Part shown: positions 51,470 through 59,839 of the stretch, piece by piece
How positions within the stretch are numbered: position 1 is the stretch's first letter
How the letters are laid out: each line of letters begins with the position of its first letter
Assembly: GCA_963720675.1 (NCBI GenBank)
Contig: CAVRGH010000005.1
Location: forward strand, 124,001-188,000
Length of the DNA stretch: 64,000 nt
Reading direction: 5' to 3'
Source: JALHSW01 sp963720675
GTDB lineage: Bacteria; Actinomycetota; Acidimicrobiia; IMCC26256; PALSA-555
Translations under genes and position numbers: made by a program
Notes under the pieces: model-generated
The model's input: the letters and a program-made list of their open reading frames with translations, nothing else
The model's database searches: none
What the model was told of the DNA's origin: nothing

Positions 51470-52612
51470 GTGCCGGGACCGTTGTCGGGAGTGAAGATCG
51501 TCGAGCTCGTCGGGATCGGGCCGGGTCCGTTCGCGGCGATGTTGCTCGCGGACATGGGCGCCGACGTCGTGCGGGTCCACCGCGCGCAGTCGGTCGAGCG
51601 GGGTGTCGACCCCGGTGGTGTCCCGGTCATGGACCGCAACCGCCGCTCGATCGGTGTCGACCTCAAGCACCCCGAGGGTGTCGAGACCGTGCTGCGATTG
51701 GTCGAGGGGGCCGACGCACTCCTCGAGGGTTACCGGCCGGGCGTCACCGAGCGCCTCGGCATCGGCCCTGACGCGTGCCTCGAGCGGAACCAGAAGCTGG
51801 TCTACGGACGGATGACCGGTTGGGGCCAGGACGGCCCGATGGCGAGCGCCGCCGGCCACGACATCAACTACATCGCGCTCGCCGGTGCGCTCGCGCACTT
51901 CGGCCGCGCCGGGGGCAAGCCCACGCCGCCGCTCAACCTCATCGGTGACTTCGGCGGCGGCGGCATGTTCCTCGCCTTCGGGATCGTGTGTGCCGTGCTG
52001 GAGGCCCGTTCCTCGGGCCGGGGCCAGGTCGTCGACGCTGCGATGGTCGACGGGGCCGCAACGCTGATGTCGTTCATGTGGGGGATTCGGACCCTCGGCG
52101 CGTTCAGCGAAGAGCTCGGTACCAACCTCCTCGACACCGGCGCACCCCACTACGACACCTACGAGACGTCCGACGGCAAGTTCATCGCGCTCGGCGCCCT
52201 CGAGGATCAGTTCTACGCGGAGTTCCTCGAGAAGACCGGGCTGAGCGACGAAGGCCTGCCCGACGTCAGTGACCATGGGTCCTGGCCGGCACTCAAGGAG
52301 CGGTTCACCTCGCTGTTCCTGACGAAGACCCGCGACGAGTGGTGCGATCTGCTCGAGGGCAGCGATGCGTGCTTCGCGCCCGTGCTTCCCTTGAGCGAAG
52401 CGGCGGAGCACCCACACATCAAGGCGCGCGGGACGATCGTCGAGTTCGAGGGCGTGCTGCAGCCGGCACCCGCCCCACGCTTCTCCCGTACCGAGGCCGA
52501 GATCCGCTCGGCGGCCCCGACGCCAGGTCAGCACACCGACGAGGTCTTGACGGAGTGGGGATTCGCCGCCGACGACGTCGCGAAGCTGCGGGAGGTCGGG
52601 GCGGTCCGCTAG
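51470..52612 (+). CDS. Alpha-methylacyl-CoA racemase (family III CoA-transferase fold)
   Basis: A 380-aa enzyme that interconverts the (R) and (S) forms of 2-methylacyl-CoA, needed before beta-oxidation of branched or sterol side chains. LSGVKIVELVGIGPGPFAAM and LLADMGADVVRVHRA open the fold. AAGHDINYIALAGALAHFGR is the AMACR signature and holds the catalytic Asp (with a His before it), which separates it from CaiB transferases. GTG 51470 is used. The 3' end overlaps purK by 4 bp. Confidence 0.88.
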   Translation: MPGPLSGVKIVELVGIGPGPFAAMLLADMGADVVRVHRAQSVERGVDPGGVPVMDRNRRSIGVDLKHPEGVETVLRLVEGADALLEGYRPGVTERLGIGPDACLERNQKLVYGRMTGWGQDGPMASAAGHDINYIALAGALAHFGRAGGKPTPPLNLIGDFGGGGMFLAFGIVCAVLEARSSGRGQVVDAAMVDGAATLMSFMWGIRTLGAFSEELGTNLLDTGAPHYDTYETSDGKFIALGALEDQFYAEFLEKTGLSDEGLPDVSDHGSWPALKERFTSLFLTKTRDEWCDLLEGSDACFAPVLPLSEAAEHPHIKARGTIVEFEGVLQPAPAPRFSRTEAEIRSAAPTPGQHTDEVLTEWGFAADDVAKLREVGAVR

Positions 52613-53736
52613 TCGAACACGGCTGGCGCGGTCGCGCGCAGCTGCGCCACCCGGTGGTCGAGGGTGTCCTCGTCGGGCGCGGTGACCGTGATGTGTCCGA
52701 CCTTGCGGCCCGGACGCGCGGCTTTCCCGTAGTCGTGGAGGTGCGCGCCCGGCACCGCGAGCACGCGTGCGGCTTCGGGCATCGCGCCGAGGCAGTTCAC
52801 CATCGTGGCGGTGCCGTGGTTGGAAACGGCACCGAGCGGCCAGCCGAGCACCGCGCGGACATGGTTCTCGAACTGGCTCGTCGCGGCACCTTCGATCGTC
52901 CAGTGTCCTGAGTTGTGCACACGCGGCGCGAGCTCGTTCGCGAGCAGCTTGCCGTCGAGCTCGAACAGCTCCACCGCGAGCACGCCGACGTACTCGAGCT
53001 CGTCGAGGAGCTGTGTGGCGATGGTGGCACCCTGGGCCTGGAGCTCGGCGGTGAGGCCCGGCGCCGGAGCCACGCTGACGCGCAGGATCCCGTCGGCGTG
53101 GGTGTTCTGCACCAGCGGGTAGCAGAGCGTGGTCCCGTCGGTGCCACGCACCGCCAGCACGGACAGCTCGCGGTCGAAGGGGACGAGCGTCTCGAGGATC
53201 AGCGGCACGCCACCGAGCTCGGACCACGCGGCATCGAGATCCGTGTCGTGCCGCAGCACCTGCTGACCCTTGCCGTCGTACCCGCCCCGGCGGGTCTTGA
53301 GCACCGCGGGGAGCCCGAGCTCCGCGACCGCGGTGTCCAGATCGTCGCGGTTGTCGACGCCGGCGAACCGGGGGACGTCGATGCCGAGCGCGAGGAACAG
53401 CGCCTTCTCCATGAGCCGGTCCTGCGAGACCTCGAGGGCACGAGGCGAAGGGTGGATCGGCCGCTGACGCTCGACGTGGCGGGCGGCGTCGGCCGGTACG
53501 CCTTCCCACTCGAAGGTGACGACGGTGGCGTCCCGAACCGTCTCGTCGAGCGCGTCCTCGTCGTCGAGCGCACCGACGACGAGCGGGCCGACGGCCCGGG
53601 CAGGGGCCGCGGTCGTGGGGTCCAGGAACCGGAACCGGACTCCGAGCGGCAGGCCGGCGAGCCCGAGCATCCGACCCAGCTGTCCGCCGCCGAGCACCGC
53701 GACGAGCGGGCCGGTGATGTCGTCGCCGTCGCGCAC
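52609..53736 (-). CDS. purK: 5-(carboxyamino)imidazole ribonucleotide synthase PurK
   Basis: A 375-aa ATP-grasp enzyme of purine synthesis that carboxylates AIR with bicarbonate and ATP. It begins with the nucleotide-binding VAVLGGGQLGRMLGLAGLPL, has LKTRRGGYDGKGQQVL (ATP-grasp loop) and LLANELAPRVHNSGHWTIEG (metal site). GTG 53736 is the first in-frame start giving the family N-terminus. The usual partner purE is not next to it here. It lies divergent from gltB. Confidence 0.93.
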   Translation of the reverse strand: MRDGDDITGPLVAVLGGGQLGRMLGLAGLPLGVRFRFLDPTTAAPARAVGPLVVGALDDEDALDETVRDATVVTFEWEGVPADAARHVERQRPIHPSPRALEVSQDRLMEKALFLALGIDVPRFAGVDNRDDLDTAVAELGLPAVLKTRRGGYDGKGQQVLRHDTDLDAAWSELGGVPLILETLVPFDRELSVLAVRGTDGTTLCYPLVQNTHADGILRVSVAPAPGLTAELQAQGATIATQLLDELEYVGVLAVELFELDGKLLANELAPRVHNSGHWTIEGAATSQFENHVRAVLGWPLGAVSNHGTATMVNCLGAMPEAARVLAVPGAHLHDYGKAARPGRKVGHITVTAPDEDTLDHRVAQLRATAPAVFD

Positions 53737-53826
53737 GTCCGCAGGTCTAGTGCATCGGCAGGGACGGGCCGGTCCGATCGTGGGGCAGATGGGCCGAACG
53801 ATGTCGCCTCGCGACGCGTGGCCGCC

Positions 53827-53832
53827 TATTCT
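53827..53832 (+). promoter_or_regulatory. Possible -10 box of gltB
   Basis: TATTCT lies about 155 nt before GTG 53987. A TSS a few bases later would leave a leader of about 145 nt with small hairpins such as GTCGCCGGCGAC. I see no known riboswitch there. Confidence 0.35.
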
Positions 53833-53986
53833 GGTGGGCGCGACAGCGTCGTCGCCCCAGTCGAGTCCCACCAACCGCAAGCCGGCTGCCGCAGCAGCCC
53901 GGTGGTCGGTGCTCCGGGTCGCCGGCGACGCCCTTCGGTGCTCTCGCCCCGCTCGCGGACGCCGCCCGTCTGAACGAGGAGCGTCC

Positions 53987-56900
53987 GTGTCCCAGCACCA
54001 CACCGAACGTCGCGAGCGTCTCGAGCTGGACGCCTGTGGGATCGGCTTCGTGGCCGACGAGCAGGGTCGCACCAGCCGCGAGATCGTCGAGCTGGCGCTC
54101 ACGGGTCTGGCCTGCGTGCGCCACCGGGGCGCGATCGCGGCAGACGGGCTGTCGGGCGATGGGGCAGGGATCCTGGTGCCACTGCCGCACGCGTTCTTCG
54201 CGCGGGTCGGTGAGGCCGAGCTCGGCCGCCCGCTCGACCCCGACCGGCTGGGCGTGGTGTCCGGCTACTTCGACCTCGACGATCCGCATGCACGCAAGAC
54301 GGCGCAGGACGCGGTTGCCGCCGCCTGCGCCGCCGAGCTCCTCGAGCTCGCGGGTTGGCGAACGGTCCCGGTCGACGAATCCCAGATCGGCGGCGCGGCG
54401 CGAGCCGATCTCCCCGCGATGCTGCAAGCCCTCGTCCTGCGTCCGTTCGACGTTGACGTCGAGGAGGCCGAGCGGCGGATGTTCCGAGTGCGACGCCGCG
54501 CCGAGGCGATCTGCCAAGAGGAAGGCGTCCGCTGCTACTTGGCGAGCTGCTCGTTCAGCCTGATCACCTACAAGGCACTCGTCATCAGTGATCGCCTCGA
54601 GGGATTCTTCCCCGACCTCGCGGCCGAGGACTTCGTGGCGCCGCACGCCGTGTTCCACAGCCGCTTCTCCACGAACACGGCCCCGGCCTGGGAGCGCGCG
54701 CAGCCGTTCCGCCACCTCTGCCACAACGGTGAGATCAACACGATCCAGGGCAACGAGAACCGCATGCGTGCGCGCGGGATCCTCGGAACCGAGGAGGTCG
54801 GACTCGGCCCGGACTCGCTGTACCGGCCGGTGCTGGAACCACTCGACTCCGACTCCGGAAAGCTCGACAGCGCGTTCGAGCTGCTGTTGCGCGGTGGTCG
54901 CGATCTTCGTCACGTCGCTTCGATGCTCGTCCCCGAGGCGTGGGAGGGGTCTCGCGATCTCGACCCCGACGTGCGCGACTACTTCCGGTACCACGCGACC
55001 CTCTCGGAACCGTGGGACGGTCCCGCGGGCGTCGTGTTCAGCGACGGCCGTCGTGTCGGTGCGACCCTCGACCGCAACGGGCTGCGTCCGTTGCGTTGGC
55101 AGCGCACGGAGGACGGCCTCGTCGTCGTGTGCTCCGAGGCCGGCGCGGTGCCGATCAGCGGCCACGGGAAGGTGCAGCGCGGCCGACTCGGCCCTGGCGA
55201 GATGCTGTGTGTCGACCCGGATGCCGACGCGCCGTTGCAGGACGACACGCGGGTGAAGTGCTGGCTGGCGAGCCGCGCGCCGTACGGCGACTGGGCACGC
55301 GACGGTCTCCTCCCGTACCCGGCGGTCGTCGCGCCGATCGAGATGCCGCCCGCGCCCGAGGAGCTCCTCGCCCAGCAGGCCGCGTTCGGTTGCAACCGCG
55401 AAGAGGTCGCGATGGTGCTCAAGCCCATGGCCACCGACGCCAAGGAACCGACCTTCTCGATGGGCGACGACACGCCGTTCGCGGCGGTCGCCACCCGAGC
55501 GCGGCCCGTCTACGGCTTCTTGAAGCAGCGGTTCGCGCAGGTGAGCAACCCGCCGATCGACCACCTCCGCGAGCGGCTCGTGATGTCGCTCCGCACGTGC
55601 CTCGGCCCGAAGCGGCCGCTCCTCACGGAAGATCCGGCTGCGGCCCGGCTGCTCGAGCTCCGGACCTTCTTCCTCTACCCGGAGTCGGTGCGCGGGCTGC
55701 TCGACCCGGCCCGCTCACCGTTCCGCGCCGAGCGTCTCGACGCCACCTTCGCGGTCGCTGACGGCGACGACGGGCTCCGGGCGGGCATCGACGCGCTCGT
55801 GCATGCGAGCACGAGCGCAGTGCGCGACGGCGCGGCGGTGTTGATCATCTCGGACGAGGCGATCGACGCCGAGCGCGCCCCCATCCCGTCACTCCTCGCG
55901 CTCGGTGCCGTGCACCACACGCTCGTCGAGGCACGCGTCCGCCAAGACGCCTCATTGGTCGTCGACAGCGGCGACGCGCGCGACACCCACGCGGTCGCGT
56001 GCCTGCTCGGGTACGGCGCGGATGCGATCTGCCCGCGCGTCGCCCTCGCGACCGTGGCGTCCATGGCCGACGACGGCCAGTTCGGCGAGGTGCACTCGGC
56101 TGACGCGCAGGCGAAGCTCCAGGCGGCCATCGAGGACGGGGTCCTCAAGATCCTGTCGAAGATGGGGATCTCCACCGTCGACGGGTACCGGGGTGCCCAG
56201 ATCTTCGAGGCGCTCGGGCTCGGTCCCGAGGTGATCGACGCGTGCCTCCGCGGCACCACGTCGACCGTCGGCGGGCTCGGCTTCGCTGCGCTGGGCAGCG
56301 ACGTGCTCGCGCGCCACGCCGTTGCGTTCTCCGACGAGCCGGCACTCGACGAACCCGGCATCATCCGCTTCCGCAAGCGGGGCGGCGAGTACCACGGGAA
56401 CAACCCCGACCTCATCAAGGCACTGCACGCGTCGATCGGGTTGACCGTCGAGGATCCCGACGAGCCGGCGACGAAGAGCGCCCGGCGCGTGAAGGCCGAG
56501 GACGGCGGGAGGTTCGCGTCGGTGCCGACCGCACCGCCGGAGGAGCAAGGTCGGGTGATCTTCCTCGAAGGGGATCAGGCCGAGCCACTGCCCGAGCCCG
56601 ATCCGCTCGACGTGCGCGCGGCGCACCTCTTGAAGAACGCGGTCGACCTCGGCCGCGCCGACCTCTACGACCGCTTCCGCCAGATGGTCCACGACCGTCC
56701 GGTGACCGAGCTGCACGACCTCCTCGACCTCGTGCCGTCGCCGAACCCGGTGCCGCTCGACGAGGTCGAGCCGGTCGAGGCCATCACGCGGCGGTTCTCG
56801 ACCGGCGCGATGTCGCACGGCGCACTCTCCGCGGAAGCGCACGAGACGCTGGCCATCGCCATGAACATGGTCGGCGGGAAGAGCAACTGCGGCGAGGGGG

Positions 56901-58663
56901 GCGAGGATCCGGCGCGGTTCCGCAGCCGCGGGACCGCTCGTGACCGCAACTCGCGGATCAAGCAGATCGCGTCGGGTCGGTTCGGCGTCACGCCGGAGTA
57001 CTGCGCCTACGCCGACGAGCTCAACATCAAGATGGCGCAGGGCTCGAAGCCGGGGGAGGGCGGTCAGCTCCCGGGACACAAGGTGAGTGCCGAGATCGCG
57101 CGGCTGCGCTTCACGCAGCCCAACGTCGGGCTCATCTCGCCGCCGCCGCACCACGACATCTACTCGATCGAGGATCTCGCGCAGCTCATCTACGACCTGA
57201 AGCAGGTGAACCCGTCGGCCGAGGTCTCGGTGAAGCTCGTCGCCGAGGACAACGTCGGCACGATCGCCGCGGGCGTCACGAAGGCGCTGGCCGAGGTCGT
57301 CCAGATCTCGGGGGCGAACGGAGGTACCGGCGCGTCGCCGCTGTCGTCGATCAAGCACGCGGGGCTGCCGTGGGAGCTCGGGCTGGCCGATGCCCAGGCG
57401 ACCCTCATCGTGAACGACCTGCGCGATCGCGTCCGGGTGCGCGTCGACGGTGGCTTCAAGACCGGACGCGACGTGATGATCGCCGCGCTGCTCGGCGCCG
57501 ACGAGTATTCGTTCGGAACGGCAGCGATGCTCGCCGAGGGCTGCATCATGGTCCGGGCGTGCCACCGCGACACGTGCCCGACGGGCATCGCGACGCAGCG
57601 GCCCGGCCTGCGCGCGAAGTTCGCCGGGACGCCCGAGGGTGTCGCGACGTACATGCTCTACATCGCCGAGGAGGTTCGTGGGCTGCTGGCGTCTCTCGGC
57701 TTCCGATCGCTCGACGAGGCGATCGGTCGAGTCGAGCACCTGACGCAGCGGATCACCGACGACGCGCGTGCGGACTCGGTCGACCTCGGGCCGCTCCTGG
57801 GCGTGCCCGACGACCCGGCCGCCGCTCGTCGCTTCGTCGCGCACCTGCCGGTGCAGCGACCGCGGTCCGCACTCGATGCTCAGCTGCTCGAGGATGCGTT
57901 CTGGACCGTGTGGGGTGGCGGCGAGGAGACGTTCGAGTACCAGATCACGACCGCCGACCGAACGGTCGGGGCATCCCTCGGCGGTGCGATCGGGTTGGAG
58001 TTCGGTCAGCTCCTCCCGCCGGGGTCGGTCACCGCGCGGTTCACCGGCTCGGCCGGACAGAGCTTCGGCGCCTTCCTGCCCGCCGGCGTCACCCTGGAGC
58101 TCGTCGGTGAGGCCCAGGACTACGTGGGCAAGGCGCTCGGTGGCGGCCACATCGTCGTCCGTCCGCCGGCCGACGACGCGGGCGACCCGGTGCTCGCAGG
58201 GAACACCGTGCTCTACGGGGCGACCGGCGGGCAGCTGTTCGTCGCCGGTCGAGTGGGTGAGCGCTTCTGCGTCCGCAACAGCGGCGCGACGGCGGTCGTC
58301 GAGGGCGCTGGCGACCACGCGTGCGAGTACATGACGGGTGGCACCGTGGTGATCCTGGGGCCGTTCGGTTACAACCTCGGCGCCGGCATGACCGGCGGCC
58401 AGTCGTACGTGTACGACCCGAAGCAGACCCTCGCGACGCGCCTGAACCGGCAGCTCGTCGACGCGTCGATCGTCGACGATGCCCAGGCGGCGGAGCTCCA
58501 CTTCCTCGTCGCCGCGCACCGCGAGCTGACGGACTCCCCGCTCGCGAGCGCGATGCTCGACGACTGGGAGGAGACGTTGCACGCCTTCTGGCGCGTCGCG
58601 CCCGTCGGCGAGGTGGCGCGGATCGAGCGGGGCAACGAAGGACTGCTCGGCAACGCTCGCTGA
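53987..58663 (+). CDS. gltB: Glutamate synthase, large subunit
   Basis: Large subunit of GOGAT, 1,558 aa, which converts glutamine and 2-oxoglutarate into two glutamates. The N-terminal Ntn-type glutaminase begins at Cys17 (LDACGIGFVADEQGRTSRE) after a short propeptide. The central domain follows, then the FMN/2-oxoglutarate domain with MSHGALSAEAHETLAIAMN, QISGANGGTGASPLSSIKHA and the 3Fe-4S site (GCIMVRACHRDTC, three Cys 6 and 5 residues apart, before PTGIATQRP). The C-terminal beta-helix ends as usual. GTG 53987 has the ribosome site gaggagcg. No gltD follows; the next gene is on the other strand, so the small subunit must be elsewhere. Confidence 0.96.
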   Translation: MSQHHTERRERLELDACGIGFVADEQGRTSREIVELALTGLACVRHRGAIAADGLSGDGAGILVPLPHAFFARVGEAELGRPLDPDRLGVVSGYFDLDDPHARKTAQDAVAAACAAELLELAGWRTVPVDESQIGGAARADLPAMLQALVLRPFDVDVEEAERRMFRVRRRAEAICQEEGVRCYLASCSFSLITYKALVISDRLEGFFPDLAAEDFVAPHAVFHSRFSTNTAPAWERAQPFRHLCHNGEINTIQGNENRMRARGILGTEEVGLGPDSLYRPVLEPLDSDSGKLDSAFELLLRGGRDLRHVASMLVPEAWEGSRDLDPDVRDYFRYHATLSEPWDGPAGVVFSDGRRVGATLDRNGLRPLRWQRTEDGLVVVCSEAGAVPISGHGKVQRGRLGPGEMLCVDPDADAPLQDDTRVKCWLASRAPYGDWARDGLLPYPAVVAPIEMPPAPEELLAQQAAFGCNREEVAMVLKPMATDAKEPTFSMGDDTPFAAVATRARPVYGFLKQRFAQVSNPPIDHLRERLVMSLRTCLGPKRPLLTEDPAAARLLELRTFFLYPESVRGLLDPARSPFRAERLDATFAVADGDDGLRAGIDALVHASTSAVRDGAAVLIISDEAIDAERAPIPSLLALGAVHHTLVEARVRQDASLVVDSGDARDTHAVACLLGYGADAICPRVALATVASMADDGQFGEVHSADAQAKLQAAIEDGVLKILSKMGISTVDGYRGAQIFEALGLGPEVIDACLRGTTSTVGGLGFAALGSDVLARHAVAFSDEPALDEPGIIRFRKRGGEYHGNNPDLIKALHASIGLTVEDPDEPATKSARRVKAEDGGRFASVPTAPPEEQGRVIFLEGDQAEPLPEPDPLDVRAAHLLKNAVDLGRADLYDRFRQMVHDRPVTELHDLLDLVPSPNPVPLDEVEPVEAITRRFSTGAMSHGALSAEAHETLAIAMNMVGGKSNCGEGGEDPARFRSRGTARDRNSRIKQIASGRFGVTPEYCAYADELNIKMAQGSKPGEGGQLPGHKVSAEIARLRFTQPNVGLISPPPHHDIYSIEDLAQLIYDLKQVNPSAEVSVKLVAEDNVGTIAAGVTKALAEVVQISGANGGTGASPLSSIKHAGLPWELGLADAQATLIVNDLRDRVRVRVDGGFKTGRDVMIAALLGADEYSFGTAAMLAEGCIMVRACHRDTCPTGIATQRPGLRAKFAGTPEGVATYMLYIAEEVRGLLASLGFRSLDEAIGRVEHLTQRITDDARADSVDLGPLLGVPDDPAAARRFVAHLPVQRPRSALDAQLLEDAFWTVWGGGEETFEYQITTADRTVGASLGGAIGLEFGQLLPPGSVTARFTGSAGQSFGAFLPAGVTLELVGEAQDYVGKALGGGHIVVRPPADDAGDPVLAGNTVLYGATGGQLFVAGRVGERFCVRNSGATAVVEGAGDHACEYMTGGTVVILGPFGYNLGAGMTGGQSYVYDPKQTLATRLNRQLVDASIVDDAQAAELHFLVAAHRELTDSPLASAMLDDWEETLHAFWRVAPVGEVARIERGNEGLLGNAR

Positions 58664-58672
58664 TCGCGTTGC

Positions 58673-59227
58673 CTAGGTGCCGACCAGCAGCTCGGGTCGG
58701 GCGTCGTAGCCGAGCGCCTTGGCGACCAGCGCGTTGATCGCGCCCTCGCGGGCGTCCTGGTAGGCGCGCACGGCCCGGTTGTACGCCTTCACGGCGGCGG
58801 GCGGCACCACCGCCTGGTCGAAGGCCGCGAACGCCGCGACGAGCCCGGGATCGGCGGCGAGGCGCGCCGACGCGAACACGTTCGCGCGGGCCCGGCGTGC
58901 GAGCGCCTCGAGCTGGTCGGCCGACGCGGTCTCCGCGGCGGGATCGGTGTGCTTCGGACCCCGCAGCGCGAACGCGTCCCAACGCTGCAGCTCGGCCTGC
59001 AGCTCCTTCGTGACCGCGCGGTCGCCCTCGCCTGCCGCGACGAGCGCGTCGGCGACGCCGCTGAGTGCCGTGTACCGGGCCGCGAGCGGGGCGCGGAGGG
59101 GCGTCCAGTGAGCGTCGGCCGCCGCTTGGGTGTCGACGAGGTCGGGGCGCACGAGCAACGCCGCGGCCGCCACGGCGGCGACGAGGAGCACGACGAGTGC
59201 GAGGACGATCCATTTGAGGCGGCGCAT
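58673..59227 (-). CDS. LemA-like membrane-anchored protein
   Basis: A 184-aa protein with one N-terminal membrane helix (IVLALVVLLVAAVAAAALLV) and an external helical domain. The C-terminal AYNRAVRAYQDAREGAINAL is close to the LemA family signature, though the usual Asn-x-x-Ile pattern is altered, so the match is only partial. LemA proteins are widespread, and their role is unclear. ATG 59227 is used; ATG 59233, two codons upstream, is equally possible and has a TAGCGT box (59238-59243) 4 nt before it. The 3' end lies 9 bp from gltB. Confidence 0.65.
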   Translation of the reverse strand: MRRLKWIVLALVVLLVAAVAAAALLVRPDLVDTQAAADAHWTPLRAPLAARYTALSGVADALVAAGEGDRAVTKELQAELQRWDAFALRGPKHTDPAAETASADQLEALARRARANVFASARLAADPGLVAAFAAFDQAVVPPAAVKAYNRAVRAYQDAREGAINALVAKALGYDARPELLVGT

Positions 59228-59324
59228 GGGCATTCCGACGCTAGCGGCGCCCGTCACGCGGTTGGCGGACGCCCAGTTGGCGGACCGGTCGTGACCACCA
59301 CTGCGGTCGAGCGTCCCCACGCCC

Positions 59325-59816
59325 ATGCGCCGACGAACGCTCGCGACGGTCGCCACAGTGCTGGTGGTGGGATCCGTCGCCGGGTGGTGGCTCGGAGCCG
59401 CACACCGCGACGCGGCAGCGCCCTGGCTGGTCACTCGGGTCGACGACGGCGACACGATCGAGGTGCGGCGGGGGACCGACACCGACGTCATCCGGTTGCT
59501 CGGCGTCGACACGCCCGAGACCCATCATCCGACCAAGCCGGTCCAGTGCTACGGGCCCGAGGCGGCCGCCTACACGCGTCGACGGCTCACCGGTGCACTC
59601 GTCGTGCTCGAGGGCGATGTCGAGCCGCGTGACATCTACGGGCGCCGGCTCGCGTACGTACTCGTCGATGGGCACCGGTTCAACGACGATCTGCTGCGTC
59701 TCGGGTACGCCCGGCTCCTCGTGATCGCACCGAACCGGGCACACGGACGTGAGCTGCTCGATGCGGAGCTCGACGCCCGCCACCACGACCGTGGGCTCTG
59801 GGCCCACTGCACATGA
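59325..59816 (+). CDS. Exported thermonuclease (SNase-like)
   Basis: A 163-aa nuclease. A basic and hydrophobic N-terminus (MRRRTLATVATVLVVGSVAG) acts as a signal anchor or signal peptide. The SNase fold shows VTRVDDGDTIEV, IRLLGVDTPETHH and GDVEPRDIYGRRLAYVLVDG, with the Arg, Glu and Arg of the active site (staphylococcal Arg35, Glu43 and Arg87 positions). It degrades DNA or RNA outside the cell. Downstream is the methyltransferase-glycosyltransferase gene. Confidence 0.87.
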   Translation: MRRRTLATVATVLVVGSVAGWWLGAAHRDAAAPWLVTRVDDGDTIEVRRGTDTDVIRLLGVDTPETHHPTKPVQCYGPEAAAYTRRRLTGALVVLEGDVEPRDIYGRRLAYVLVDGHRFNDDLLRLGYARLLVIAPNRAHGRELLDAELDARHHDRGLWAHCT

Positions 59817-59827
59817 GGTCGGCCCCG

Positions 59828-59833
59828 TAGTAT
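59828..59833 (+). promoter_or_regulatory. -10 box of the methyltransferase-GT2 gene (leaderless type)
   Basis: TAGTAT lies 6 nt before GTG 59840, with no ribosome site between them. Confidence 0.5.
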
Positions 59834-59839
59834 TTCCCC

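Noticed and set aside
53833..53986. Glutamine riboswitch in the gltB leader
   Set aside because: The leader is about 145 nt and has small hairpins, but I could not match the known glnA-type consensus.
53747..55564. Open frame of 605 codons on the minus strand opposite gltB and its leader
   Set aside because: Antisense shadow of a clear gene; no conserved motif and atypical composition.
55952..58582. Long open frame of 876 codons on the minus strand opposite gltB
   Set aside because: It lies entirely within gltB in an antisense frame with Arg/Asp/His-rich sequence and no recognisable domain; such shadows are normal at this GC content.
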